DNA from: Bacillus sp. SORGH_AS_0510
GTDB lineage: Bacteria; Bacillota; Bacilli; Bacillales; Cytobacillaceae
Length of the DNA: 64,000 nucleotides
Direction: 5' to 3'
Assembly: GCF_030818775.1 (NCBI RefSeq)
Contig: NZ_JAUTAU010000001.1
Span: forward strand, 2,608,001 to 2,672,000
The translations under genes were made by a program, and so were the position numbers. Below the pieces are notes generated by a model. It saw only the letters and a list, made by a program, of their open reading frames with translations. It had not been told where the DNA came from and ran no database searches. Shown one piece after another: positions 34,216-44,100 of this stretch. How positions within the stretch are numbered: position 1 is the stretch's first letter; the number at the start of each line of letters is the position of its first letter.

Positions 34216-35141
34216 AAACAGAATTAACTTCCTTCTTAGAAAAATATGAGGATCGTATATTAGGACAAAGCCTAAATCTTAGGCTCTTATTATCAGCAGT
34301 TTTAGCTGGAGGACATGTCTTGCTTGAGGGTGTTCCGGGTACCGGAAAAACGCAAATGGTGAGAACACTGGCTACCCTTCTTGGAGGAGACTTTAGTCGG
34401 ATCCAATTTACGCCTGATCTATTACCAAGCGATATTACTGGAAGCACCATATACAATATGAAGGAGAGTTCCTTTCAAACACTAAAGGGGCCTATTTTCA
34501 CAAACATACTCCTAGCAGATGAAATTAATCGGACTCCAGCTAAGACACAAGCTGCTCTTTTAGAGGCGATGGAGGAAAAACAGGTTACAATCCAAGGAGA
34601 GACCTACCTGCTTCCAGACGTATTTTTTGTTGTAGCGACACAAAACCCAATAGAATTTGAAGGTACATATCCACTTCCTGAAGCACAGCAAGACCGATTC
34701 CTTTTTAAATTGCAAATAAATTTCCCTTCATTCGAGGAGGAAAAGAAGGTATTGCTACAAGTAATTGAAAACCAGTTTATGCAGCAAAATGCGACTTCCA
34801 TCCTAGATTTAAATTCGTTTTTAACAATTAGACAGGAAATTGAACGTGTCAAACTGGGAGAAGGTGTTTTGGATTATATTATGCAGATTGTTCGGAGATC
34901 GCGTGAATCAGAAGCAATCCGCTTTGGAGCAAGTACTAGAGCGGGAATCTCCATCGGGAAAGCAGCACAAGCATGGGCATACATCCATGGTCGTAATTAT
35001 GTAACCCCGGATGATATTAAAATGGTTGCTAAACCAGCTTTAAGACACCGAATTCAGTTATCTCCTCATGTGGAATTGGAGGGAGCAACCGTTGACCAAA
35101 TCATTGAAGAGCTTGTGGGGTCGGTTTCTGTTCCTAGATAG
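34212..35141 (+). CDS. MoxR-family AAA+ ATPase
   Basis: This 309-residue ATPase has Walker A (GVPGTGKTQMV), Walker B (ILLADEINRTP), the MoxR hallmark FVVATQNPIEFEGTYPLPEAQ with sensor 1, an arginine finger segment (AQQDRFLF) and a C-terminal lid domain (STRAGISIGKAAQAWA, YVTPDDIKMVAKPALRHR). MoxR ATPases act as chaperones for metal insertion or assembly, usually with a DUF58 partner, whose gene follows here and overlaps by up to 29 nt. Confidence 0.93.
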   Translation: MKTELTSFLEKYEDRILGQSLNLRLLLSAVLAGGHVLLEGVPGTGKTQMVRTLATLLGGDFSRIQFTPDLLPSDITGSTIYNMKESSFQTLKGPIFTNILLADEINRTPAKTQAALLEAMEEKQVTIQGETYLLPDVFFVVATQNPIEFEGTYPLPEAQQDRFLFKLQINFPSFEEEKKVLLQVIENQFMQQNATSILDLNSFLTIRQEIERVKLGEGVLDYIMQIVRRSRESEAIRFGASTRAGISIGKAAQAWAYIHGRNYVTPDDIKMVAKPALRHRIQLSPHVELEGATVDQIIEELVGSVSVPR

Positions 35142-36450
35142 AGGGATTCTGCCTACAAAACGATTAATGTTAGTTTTCTTGACTCTATCAATTCTTTTTG
35201 TAATTGGAACAATATGGGGAGTATCGTGGATGTATCTCGTTTTAATCGATGTTGTATTATTTTTAGCAAGTTTGGTGGATTTGCTTTTATCTCCGAAAAA
35301 TAATCAAATTAGCATCAAACGATCCATTCCTAGTGAAATGGAAAGAGGTTTAAACTGTCATGTAGACGTGGGAGTAACCAATCTATCAAACCGCTTATTA
35401 TCTTATCGAATGATTGATGGATTGCCACAGTCTTTTTCCACGTCTTTTCCAATCTTTGGTGACATTCCAAGCAATACGACAGTAAAGATAACATATGAAA
35501 CAATTCCTAAAATCAGAGGGAAATACGACATCACTAAACTTTATTTCCGCTATACAAGCTTTCTAGGATTATGGGAAAAACAAGTTACGCTAGTGATTGA
35601 AGATTCCGTAAAAGTGATTCCTGATTTAACGGAGACAAAGCAATATTTAGCCAATGCTCAAAGGTATTTGGTAAATGAAGGCTTACATATACGAAAACAT
35701 AGAAGTGGTGTGGGGGACTTTTCGAAAATTAGAAATTATGTAGTTGGTGATGACCCTCGAAAAATTAATTGGCGTCAAACTGCGAAACTTCAAGAAGTCA
35801 TGACCAATGAGTATGAACCTGAGCATGGTAAATACATTACTATTTTAATTGATTGTGGACGCATGATGGGTGCAGAACTAAAGAAAGGGAATCGACTGGA
35901 AAAATCATTAGAAGCAGCAATAACAGTTATAGCTGCAGCCTTACAAAAAGGGGATTATGTTTCTGTTTTAGCTTTTTCAAAGGAAATAAAGGTATTTGTT
36001 CCTCCTGCTAAGGGAATGGCTCATTTACAGGCCATTCTAAAGGCCATTTATGATGTGAAAGTCGATGCGTCTGAATCGAACTACGGCGCAGTCCTTCAGT
36101 ACTTAGAGTCTGTACAAAAGAAAAGGAGTCTCCTTCTTCTTTTTAGTGATGTTCGAACCTTTCTTCATGAAGAGGGAGCTCTCACGTACTTAAAGCGTCT
36201 TAGACAACGCCACTTGTTTTTGATGATTGGTATTGAGGATGAAACTCTTTTAAAAAGAAGGAGTGAGGAACCAAGTGATGTTAGGTCTGCAATGGTAAAG
36301 AGTATCGCACAGCAGCAGTTACTTTTTAAAAAACGTGAGAAAATCAAGTGGGAAAAACAGGGCCTGCAAATGATTGAGGCCCCTGAAGAAAAATTAGCGA
36401 TTACAGCTGTATCTCATTATATTGATATTATGAATCAAAACCTTTTGTAG
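35113..36450 (+). CDS. DUF58 protein, partner of MoxR
   Basis: About 445 residues. It has two N-terminal membrane helices (MLVFLTLSILFVIGTIWGVSW, MYLVLIDVVLFLASLVDLLL), a beta-rich domain, and the DUF58 core near residues 205-225 (GDDPRKINWRQTAKLQEVM) with a von Willebrand A-like fold afterwards (TILIDCGRMMG). The start is uncertain: coding-like sequence runs back into moxR, and TTG 35113 is the best choice, but TTG 35104 or ATG 35068 cannot be excluded. The last 23 nt overlap the convergent SpoIIM-like gene. DUF58 proteins probably work with MoxR at the membrane. Confidence 0.85.
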   Translation: MWGRFLFLDRGILPTKRLMLVFLTLSILFVIGTIWGVSWMYLVLIDVVLFLASLVDLLLSPKNNQISIKRSIPSEMERGLNCHVDVGVTNLSNRLLSYRMIDGLPQSFSTSFPIFGDIPSNTTVKITYETIPKIRGKYDITKLYFRYTSFLGLWEKQVTLVIEDSVKVIPDLTETKQYLANAQRYLVNEGLHIRKHRSGVGDFSKIRNYVVGDDPRKINWRQTAKLQEVMTNEYEPEHGKYITILIDCGRMMGAELKKGNRLEKSLEAAITVIAAALQKGDYVSVLAFSKEIKVFVPPAKGMAHLQAILKAIYDVKVDASESNYGAVLQYLESVQKKRSLLLLFSDVRTFLHEEGALTYLKRLRQRHLFLMIGIEDETLLKRRSEEPSDVRSAMVKSIAQQQLLFKKREKIKWEKQGLQMIEAPEEKLAITAVSHYIDIMNQNLL

Positions 36451-37408
36451 GCTGATTTTTGACATGCAATAGATTACCAATAAGAACATAAAGAAGTAAG
36501 CCGATTACTGTTAAGAAAGCTACGATATACTTTGCTTCTAATGAAATAGCTGCAGGCGTGATAAAACCTTCGATGATTCCTGCAATCACAAATAAAGGAA
36601 TTGTCCCTAACAGTAGTTGAACGGAACGTTTCGCTTGTTGCTTAAGTTGAAAGGCTCTAGAAAAATGTCCTGGAACAAAGAGCTTATAGCCCATTAACAG
36701 TCCTGCCCCACCAGCAATAAATATGGCTGTAAGCTCGATCATTCCATGTGGGACAATGTAAGCCCAAAAATCATAAGATTTATTGTGATGCCAAAACAGG
36801 GCAGCTAGCGATCCGATGATAATACCATTATAGACAAGTAAATAAACAGTCAACAGTCCAAATGTGATTCCCCCTGCGAAAGCTAAAATGGCTACCTTAA
36901 TATTATTCGTCATAATACTTGCTGACATAAGCGAGGAATCGACCGCACTATGTCCCTTTCCAAGCTGTTCTGGATCAACTCCTTGGGCAATTTCAGGAGG
37001 AAGAATCGAATAAATATGTAATGGATCATTGATAACTGATAGAAAACTACCAATGGCGCCTATCATAAACAGAATCATAGCAGCAAGAACAAACTTCCAT
37101 TGTTCTACTAATAGACCAATAAACTTGGTGCCGAAAAAATATCGAATTTGCTTAAAGCTCGATACTTGGTCCTTATACATAAGATTATGAGATTTTGCTA
37201 CGAGTCCATTTAGGTAAAAGGTTACTTCATCATTTGGAAAGTATGTTTGGCTATAGGAAAGATTTTGGGCTGCTTTTTGGTGTAGTCTATAAAATTGGGT
37301 AATCATATCACCCGTTATTCTGTTTCTGCTTTTATTGATCGTGGTGACCAATTGCTCAAGCTGATTCCATTCCTCACGATGCTTTTTAACAAACTGCTTA
37401 ACATTCAT
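36428..37408 (-). CDS. SpoIIM-like (DUF95) membrane protein
   Basis: This 326-residue protein has an N-terminal cytosolic helical part (HREEWNQLEQLVTTINKSRN) typical of the SpoIIM/DUF95 family outside the spoIIM operon, then about six membrane helices (FVLAAMILFMIGAIGSF, IKVAILAFAGGITFGLLTVY, FWAYIVPHGMIELTAIFIAGG). Such genes usually accompany RDD, MoxR and DUF58 genes, as here. It is therefore unlikely to be the true sporulation gene spoIIM. Its 3' end overlaps the DUF58 gene on the other strand by 23 nt. Confidence 0.87.
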   Translation of the reverse strand: MNVKQFVKKHREEWNQLEQLVTTINKSRNRITGDMITQFYRLHQKAAQNLSYSQTYFPNDEVTFYLNGLVAKSHNLMYKDQVSSFKQIRYFFGTKFIGLLVEQWKFVLAAMILFMIGAIGSFLSVINDPLHIYSILPPEIAQGVDPEQLGKGHSAVDSSLMSASIMTNNIKVAILAFAGGITFGLLTVYLLVYNGIIIGSLAALFWHHNKSYDFWAYIVPHGMIELTAIFIAGGAGLLMGYKLFVPGHFSRAFQLKQQAKRSVQLLLGTIPLFVIAGIIEGFITPAAISLEAKYIVAFLTVIGLLLYVLIGNLLHVKNQPTKGFDS

Positions 37409-37539
37409 AATTTTGACACCTTCTTGGTTTGGCTTTAAAAAATAGTTATATTATTCTTTCTTATTCTCCTAATTATAGTAATTTTGTTAGTAAATTGAAA
37501 CAGATATTAAGAAATTCTACACTGAGATGAGGGACTCCG

Positions 37540-38343
37540 TTGAATCAAGATCATTTAGATATAAAAACACCCGAATACGTATCACTTCAGTTTCAGCTTG
37601 CTGGGTTAGGAAGCAGGGCAGCCGCCTTTATTATTGATCAATTGTTATTAATGATTGGTAATGCCATTATTTTAGTTATTCTCTTTTTGGTCATGAGAGG
37701 ATTAGATTCCACGCCGCTTTTTATGCTTGAGAATACACTTCCTATTGCGATTGCGATCCTACTTTTGTTTATCCTCAATTGGGGCTATTTTTTTGCTTTT
37801 GAATTTTTTTCTGGTGGAAGAACGATTGGTAAGAAAATTGTAGGAATACGAGTGATTCAAGATAATGGCCACAGTATTACCTTGCTCTCAAGCTTTATTC
37901 GTAACCTCATGCGGATAGTTGACTCATTGCCTGCCAGTTATTTTCTAGGGATTATCATGATCTTTTTTCATCCCGCTCATAAAAGACTTGGAGATCTTGT
38001 AGCTGGAACCATGGTTGTTCATGAGAGGAAATCAAAACGAAATAAAAAGCTTTCAGCCATTGAGAGAGAAATACGAGCCAGAGGTATAACAGTAAATGAT
38101 CTCTTCATGGATGATTGGACATTGAAATCTCTAGGGATGAAGGAATGGAAACTAGTCAAAACATATGCCCAACGTTTCCCGCAATTATCATTAGAGGATA
38201 GACGTGAGTTTACCAAAAAGATAGTAGAAATTTTATCAGGTAAAATCAAATTTGAAACCGAAGAGAAATCTGAGGAGGAATTAGAGAATATAATTCTCTC
38301 ACTTTATCTTATCCTTAAAGAGGAGTGGGAATTTGAAATGTAA
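37540..38343 (+). CDS. RDD family membrane protein
   Basis: This 267-residue protein has the RDD signature: GSRAAAFIIDQLLL with the conserved Arg and Asp, then FFSGGRTIGKKIVGIRVI and PAHKRLGDLVAGTMVV. About four membrane helices are followed by a basic, helical cytosolic tail of about 100 residues. RDD proteins are proposed membrane transporters or partners, with no fixed function. The TTG at 37540 has GATGAGGGA upstream. It diverges from the SpoIIM-like gene; that pairing is common in this kind of cluster. Confidence 0.88.
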   Translation: MNQDHLDIKTPEYVSLQFQLAGLGSRAAAFIIDQLLLMIGNAIILVILFLVMRGLDSTPLFMLENTLPIAIAILLLFILNWGYFFAFEFFSGGRTIGKKIVGIRVIQDNGHSITLLSSFIRNLMRIVDSLPASYFLGIIMIFFHPAHKRLGDLVAGTMVVHERKSKRNKKLSAIEREIRARGITVNDLFMDDWTLKSLGMKEWKLVKTYAQRFPQLSLEDRREFTKKIVEILSGKIKFETEEKSEEELENIILSLYLILKEEWEFEM

Positions 38344-38393
38344 AGAAAAAGAAAACCTCAGCAAGATTGCTGAAGTTTTCTTTTTCTTTTTTT
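38343..38393. terminator. Bidirectional terminator between RDD and MFS genes
   Basis: A long hairpin, AAAGAAAAAGAAAAC with GTTTTCTTTTTCTTT as lower arms and TCAGCAA/TTGCTGA as upper arms, separates two converging genes. Confidence 0.9.
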
Positions 38394-38395
38394 AT

Positions 38396-40000
38396 TTAAG
38401 ATTCAGTTGCTCCATTGCCTTGAAATCCTGCTTGCTTTTCCTTTTCACTTAACAATTCTTTATCTTTTTTTATCCGACCCTTACCTACAGATAATGCAAC
38501 GAGTATACCAAGGGCAATAAAAATGAGACCTGTTAAGAATACAGTGGTAAAGGATTCTGACCATGCAGTTTCAATTCCATGAATAACAATTTTTTGAATA
38601 TCACTTGGTAATTGTAAAAGACTTGGATTAATTAGTAATCCGAACAGTACATCTGTTTTTTCAGAAAGCTTATTTAAAGCAGCCTGTGCGATTGGATTAT
38701 TGGCGTGTTCGGCTGATTCAACCATCTTTGTTCCTAGTGAATGGTTCATGACAGAATTCAAGATGGTAATACCAATTGTACCACCTATAGAACGGAAGAA
38801 GGTGGAGGCTGAGGTAACCGTTCCAAGCTGTGACTTAGGAAATTCATTCTGAATAGCAATCATTAATGTTGGCATAACGAGACCCATACCTAAGCCTAAA
38901 ACTACCATATACGCATAGGCTGTGAACTCGCTTGAATTAAGTCCCATTGTACTCATTAGAAAGAAGCCTGCAGAAGCTAGTAACATACCTGCTGTTAGTA
39001 CTGTACGGAACGTGAATCTTAGCAACAATTGTCCACCGACAATACTTGCAGCAATCATTGCAATCATCATAGGTGTCATAGTGGAACCTGCTTGTGTTGG
39101 AGAAACGCCTAAAATCCCCTGCATAAACATTGGGACGAACATGATAGCGCCAAACATACCTAGACCTAACAAGAATCCAAGACCATTCATTGTGGCGAAA
39201 ATCCGATTTTTAAATAAAGATAGGTCAAGAATTGGTTCCTCTGCCTTATTCTCAATGAAGCCGAAGAGAATAAACAGGACAAGGCTTCCACCAAAGATTA
39301 AGTAGGATTTCGTAGAGATCCATTCAAATTTATCACCGCCAAAGGTAAGACCAAGCAGTAATAAAACGATAGCAGGTATTAAGGTAATGATACCTAAGTA
39401 ATCAATACTTACTTTATCTTTCTTATCAACCATTTCATGCTTTAGACCAGCAAAAATGAATAAAGCTGACATTAATCCAAACGGAACATTGATAAGAAAA
39501 ATCCAGTGCCAGCTGATATGGTCGACAATTAGTCCCCCTAGAAATGGTCCAATAACAGAACTTAATCCAAAAAGGCCACCAAAGATCCCTTGCCATTTAG
39601 CACGTTGTTCCGCTGTGAAAATATCACCAATAATGGTTTGTGAAAGAGGCATAATCATCCCGCCGCCAATACCTTGAAGTCCTCTATAAAGGACTAATTG
39701 TTCCATAGATGTGGCTGTCGCACATAAACCAGAACCAATAATGAAGATAATAGTACCTAATAAATAGAGGAAACGTCTGCCATAAAGATCTGATAATTTA
39801 CCGACAACAGGGACAATGGTTGTCGAAGTAATCATGTAAGCTGTGGTAACCCAGGCAAAGATTTTAAATCCATTTAGTTCTGCAATAATTGTAGGCATAG
39901 CCGTCCCTACGATCGTTTGTTCGAGTGCACTAAAGAACATACCAATTATAAGACCCGTTAAGACTAACCGAGTATTAATCGTTTTTTGTTGTATTTCCAT
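38396..40000 (-). CDS. DHA2 (EmrB/QacA) family multidrug MFS exporter
   Basis: This 534-residue protein has about 14 membrane helices and DHA2 markers: LDxT-like ALEQTIVGTAMPTI in helix 1, GKLSDLYGRR after helix 2, and LVLYRGLQGIGGGMIMPL in helix 4/motif B. It is a proton-driven exporter of lipophilic compounds. ATG 40000 has GGAGA 7 nt upstream; TTG 40003 is one codon earlier. Two TetR-type operator candidates lie upstream (40042 and 40076), so the YerO-like regulator encoded next door probably represses it. Confidence 0.9.
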   Translation of the reverse strand: MEIQQKTINTRLVLTGLIIGMFFSALEQTIVGTAMPTIIAELNGFKIFAWVTTAYMITSTTIVPVVGKLSDLYGRRFLYLLGTIIFIIGSGLCATATSMEQLVLYRGLQGIGGGMIMPLSQTIIGDIFTAEQRAKWQGIFGGLFGLSSVIGPFLGGLIVDHISWHWIFLINVPFGLMSALFIFAGLKHEMVDKKDKVSIDYLGIITLIPAIVLLLLGLTFGGDKFEWISTKSYLIFGGSLVLFILFGFIENKAEEPILDLSLFKNRIFATMNGLGFLLGLGMFGAIMFVPMFMQGILGVSPTQAGSTMTPMMIAMIAASIVGGQLLLRFTFRTVLTAGMLLASAGFFLMSTMGLNSSEFTAYAYMVVLGLGMGLVMPTLMIAIQNEFPKSQLGTVTSASTFFRSIGGTIGITILNSVMNHSLGTKMVESAEHANNPIAQAALNKLSEKTDVLFGLLINPSLLQLPSDIQKIVIHGIETAWSESFTTVFLTGLIFIALGILVALSVGKGRIKKDKELLSEKEKQAGFQGNGATES

Positions 40001-40041
40001 CAAATTTCTCCATTCTAGCTATATTTTTTTATTCGAAAAAA

Positions 40042-40057
40042 GACTGACCTCTCAGTC
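40042..40057. promoter_or_regulatory. Candidate TetR operator upstream of the MFS exporter (site 1)
   Basis: GACTGA and TCAGTC form a perfect 6-bp dyad around a 4-bp centre, 42 bp before the MFS start. The core TGACCTCTCAG fits TGACCNNNCAG, shared with the other two sites. Confidence 0.6.
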
Positions 40058-40075
40058 AGAAATTATAACTGCGAA

Positions 40076-40091
40076 TGTCTGATCGGTCAAT
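40076..40091. promoter_or_regulatory. Candidate TetR operator upstream of the MFS exporter (site 2)
   Basis: On the minus strand this site reads ATTGACCGATCAGACA, with the core TGACCNNNCAG. It lies 34 bp from site 1. Confidence 0.5.
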
Positions 40092-40123
40092 AACATATAT
40101 TTTTATGGTTTTGTCCCACCTGA

Positions 40124-40978
40124 TTAAAGGTTGTAAAACGAGGAGATTACTTTCACATAAACTTTAAATTCTTCTGTATCATTAAAGTTTGATAGCATAC
40201 CTTTTATTACTGGTTTTCTTGGATTCTCTTTCTTCATCTCCTCTTCCAATACATCAAGTGAGATTTCTAGTGACTCCTTATTTTCCACTTCATTTAATTC
40301 ATTTCTCATTTTTTGTACGATTTCACTTATATCTGTACTTCCAAAGAGATCCATGGACTTTTGCATTACCTTTTCTAATTTTTCCTCTGATATAAATGGT
40401 TTTTCGTAAGTAATGTCCTTTACAATGCTATCCATTCGTCGCATTAAGAATTGTGTAAGACCTTCTATTTCTATTTCCGCAGGTTCAAAAATAACTAACC
40501 TCATATACGAATGGAACAATCCCTCTAATATCATGGTAAGATCCGTTGAATATGGTTCAATATTTTTCCCATAGACCTTTACTAATCCATTTCGATAAAG
40601 ATGATGTGTCTCGAAATGTTTTTTAAATAACAGCTTTTTAATTTCATCATTTCTTGGGATAGCTTGTTCTTTTGAAAGCATGATAAAAAATTCCTTATGC
40701 CCCATGAAAGTACCTAAAATGGAGGATAGCTGATTGCAAAACTTTTCCCGTGGTGACAAATCAGAGTGTTCGAATTTCAGAATGTTAGAATGGACTGTCT
40801 CAAAAATATATTCTAGGATGGCCAATAATAACTCATCCTTTGACTTAAAGTGTAGATAAAAGGCTCCTTTAGAAATGCCGCTATCTGTTGATATCTCCTG
40901 AATCGATGTAGAGGAGTATCCTTTGGAAGCAAAAAGTTTCATTCCCGATTCAATGATTATTTTTTCTTTTTCGCTCAC
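40124..40978 (-). CDS. TetR-family regulator (YerO-like) of two efflux systems
   Basis: This 284-residue protein has the TetR N-terminal domain (GYSSTSIQEISTDSGISKGA, FYLHFKSKDELL) and a long ligand domain; it is longer than the usual 190-220 residues and has an extra Glu/Lys-rich C-terminal part. In B. subtilis the gene next to swrC (yerP) is yerO, a TetR-type gene in the same arrangement. Three similar dyads lie beside the MFS gene and swrC, so it probably represses both exporters and is released by a drug or surfactant. Confidence 0.87.
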   Translation of the reverse strand: MSEKEKIIIESGMKLFASKGYSSTSIQEISTDSGISKGAFYLHFKSKDELLLAILEYIFETVHSNILKFEHSDLSPREKFCNQLSSILGTFMGHKEFFIMLSKEQAIPRNDEIKKLLFKKHFETHHLYRNGLVKVYGKNIEPYSTDLTMILEGLFHSYMRLVIFEPAEIEIEGLTQFLMRRMDSIVKDITYEKPFISEEKLEKVMQKSMDLFGSTDISEIVQKMRNELNEVENKESLEISLDVLEEEMKKENPRKPVIKGMLSNFNDTEEFKVYVKVISSFYNL

Positions 40979-41030
40979 TATAAACCCTCCATAAAAACCA
41001 CATAATAAATATAGAAGCAGTACTAATTCC

Positions 41031-41059
41031 TTGACTTATGACTGTCTGGTCAGTAAGAT
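41031..41059 (+). promoter_or_regulatory. swrC promoter with overlapping TetR operator (site 3)
   Basis: TTGACT (41031-41036) and TAAGAT (41054-41059) are spaced by 17 bp. The dyad GACTGTCTGGTCAGTA (41040-41055) fills the spacer, so a bound repressor would block RNA polymerase. Its minus-strand core TGACCAGACAG matches sites 1 and 2. Confidence 0.6.
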
Positions 41060-41134
41060 TGATTTTGTTTGATATAGTCAAATGCTAGTTGAAATTATTT
41101 TACTTGTCAATAACTAAACAAAAAGGAGATACAT

Positions 41135-44100
41135 ATGAAGAAAGTCATCCAATTTTCATTAAAAAATAAGTTTGCTGTATGGCTATTGACCATTATTGTG
41201 ACTGTAGCCGGTTTATATTCAGGTATGAACATGAAACTAGAAACCATCCCGAATATTAATACACCCCTTGTTACTGTACTGACCGTCTATCCAGGTGCTA
41301 CCCCGCAGCAGGTAGCTGAGAAAGTAACAGAACCTATTGAAAGTAGAGTGAAGAATTTAGATGGAGTTTCAGTAGTAAGTTCTTCTTCTTTTCAAAATGC
41401 TTCTTCCATTCAAATTGAATACAATTTCGATAAAGATATGGAAAAAGCCCAAAATGAAGTAAAAGAAGCACTAAATGATCTTACTTTACCAGATGGTGTG
41501 CAAGCACCAAAAGTATCACGTTTAAGCTTTTCATCCATACCGGTCATGTCGTTAAGTATTTCAAATAAAAAGCAAACATTAGCGGAATTAACTGACACGG
41601 TAGAAAAGAAGATCGTTCCTGAACTGAAGGGAATTGATGGCGTTGGTTCGGTTCAAATCTCTGGCCAGCAAATCGATGAAGTTCAATTAAAATTTGACCA
41701 AGATAAATTAAAACAATATGGATTACAGGAAGATACTATTCGCAATTTAATTAAAGCCTCTGATATTACTTTTCCACTCGGCTTGTACACTTTCAAGGAT
41801 ACGCAAAAGTCAGTAGTAGTTGATGGAAATATCCAGACTCTTGAAGAGTTAAAGTCATTAAAAATACCGGTGATTCCATCTTCAGCTGGACAACAGCAAG
41901 GGATGACGGGAAATACCTCCCCTACACAAGGGAAACAGCAAAACTCAACTGGGGCACCATCCACGCAGGGCCAAAATACCCCAATACAGGCTGGTATTCC
42001 AACAATTGAATTAAAGGATATCGCTTCGGTTGAAGTGGTGGGTAAAGCAGAATCCATATCTAAAACCAACGGCAGGGAATCCATTGGCTTACAAATTGTA
42101 AGTGCGCAGGATGCCAATACAGTCGATGTCGTTAACGCGGTAAAAGACCAGCTAAGTGAGTTAGAGAAAAAGATTGATGGTTTAAAGGTCACCCCAATAT
42201 TTGATCAGGGGAAACCAATCGAGGAATCTGTTTCAACGATGTTGGATAAAGCTATATTTGGTGCTATTTTTGCCATGATTATCATTTTGCTTTTCTTAAG
42301 AAACTTCCGAACTACAATTATCTCAGTAGTATCTATTCCGCTATCCCTACTTATTGCTGTATTACTATTAAAACAAATGGACATCACACTTAATATGATG
42401 ACGCTTGGTGCCATGACCGTTGCAATTGGTCGCGTAATTGACGACTCCATCGTTGTTATTGAAAATATTTTTAGAAGAATGTCATTACAAAATGAAAAGT
42501 TAACAGGTAAAGAACTGATTGTAGAAGCGACAAGAGAAATGTTTATGCCAATTATGTCTTCTACTATTGTTACCATTGCAGTTTTCCTTCCACTAGGGTT
42601 AGTGAAGGGACCAATCGGGGAAATGTTTTTGCCATTTGCGTTAACAATCGTTTTCTCATTACTCGCTTCCTTATTAGTAGCGATAACCGTCGTTCCTATG
42701 ATGGCTCATTCTCTCTTTAAGAAGGGTGTGACCTCAAAACATATACACGATGAAGAGAAGCCCAATAAATTAGCATCTAGTTATAGAAAGGTCTTGAAAT
42801 GGGCGTTAAATCATAAACTAATCACTTCTGGTTTGGCAATATTGATGTTAGTGGGAAGTTTATTTCTTGTTCCTGTCATTGGAGTGAGCTTTTTACCTTC
42901 AGATGAACAGAAAATGATTGTGGCGACATACAAGCCAGCTCCAGGACAAACAATCGAGGAAGTAGAGCGAATTGCCACTGAAGCAAATGAATTTCTAAGT
43001 AAAAGAAAGAACGTAAAAGATATTCAGTTTTCAGTTGGCGGAGAGAATCCCATGAATCCAGGGGAAAGTAATTCTGCTATGTTTTTCGTTGGTTACGATA
43101 AAGACACAAAGAATTTTGATAAAGAGACAGAAAATGTTATTAAGGCACTAAAGGATAGAAACGATAAAGGTGAATGGGGTAAACAGGACTTTTCTGGTAT
43201 GGGCTCGAGTAATCAACTGGCACTCAATGTTTATGGTGATACGATCGATGACATTAAGCCAATTGTTAAGAGAATTGAAAAGATCATGAAGGACAATAAC
43301 TCACTTAACAACGTAAAAACAGGTATTTCTGCTACGTATGATGAATATACGTTAGTCGCAAATCAAGAAAAGCTTAGCAAACTTGGTCTGACTGCAGCCC
43401 AAATTGGCATGGAGCTTTCTGGGAATGGGCAACGTCAAGTCCTAACAACTATTAAAAAAGATGGTAAGGAAATGAATGTCTATGTTGATGTAGAACAGAA
43501 GGGTTACTCCGATATTCATGAACTTACTGATAAAACACTTACGTCACCACTTGGAGTTACCGTACCAATAAAAGATGTTGTTGAAATTAAAGAAGGAAAT
43601 ACATCAGATACTATTAAAAGAAGAGATGGTCGTATTTATACAAACGTAACAGCAGAAATTAAAACAAAAGACGTAGCAAAAGTATCATCGGCAGTTCAAA
43701 AAGAAGTTGATAAGCTTACTATTCCTGCAAATGTAGATGTATCCATGGGCGGTGTAACGGAAGATATTAATGATTCCTTCAAACAACTTGGTCTTGCAAT
43801 GCTTGCTGCCATTGCCATTGTTTACTTAGTTCTTGTCATTACGTTCGGTGGCGGATTAGCTCCATTTGCTATTTTGTTCTCCTTACCATTCACAATTATC
43901 GGTGGATTGCTAGGATTACTGATTGCTGGGGAGACCTTAAGCGTGTCCGCATTAATTGGCGCATTGATGTTAATAGGTATCGTAGTAACAAATGCAATTG
44001 TTCTCATTGACCGTGTCATTCATAAAGAAAACGAAGGTATGAGCACAAGAGATGCACTTATAGAAGCTGCTGGAACGCGTGTTCGTCCGATCCTGATGAC

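Noticed and set aside
36428..37408. Sporulation gene spoIIM
   Set aside because: The protein is longer, has the cytosolic N-terminal part of the DUF95 group and sits in a MoxR/RDD cluster, not in the spoIIM context.
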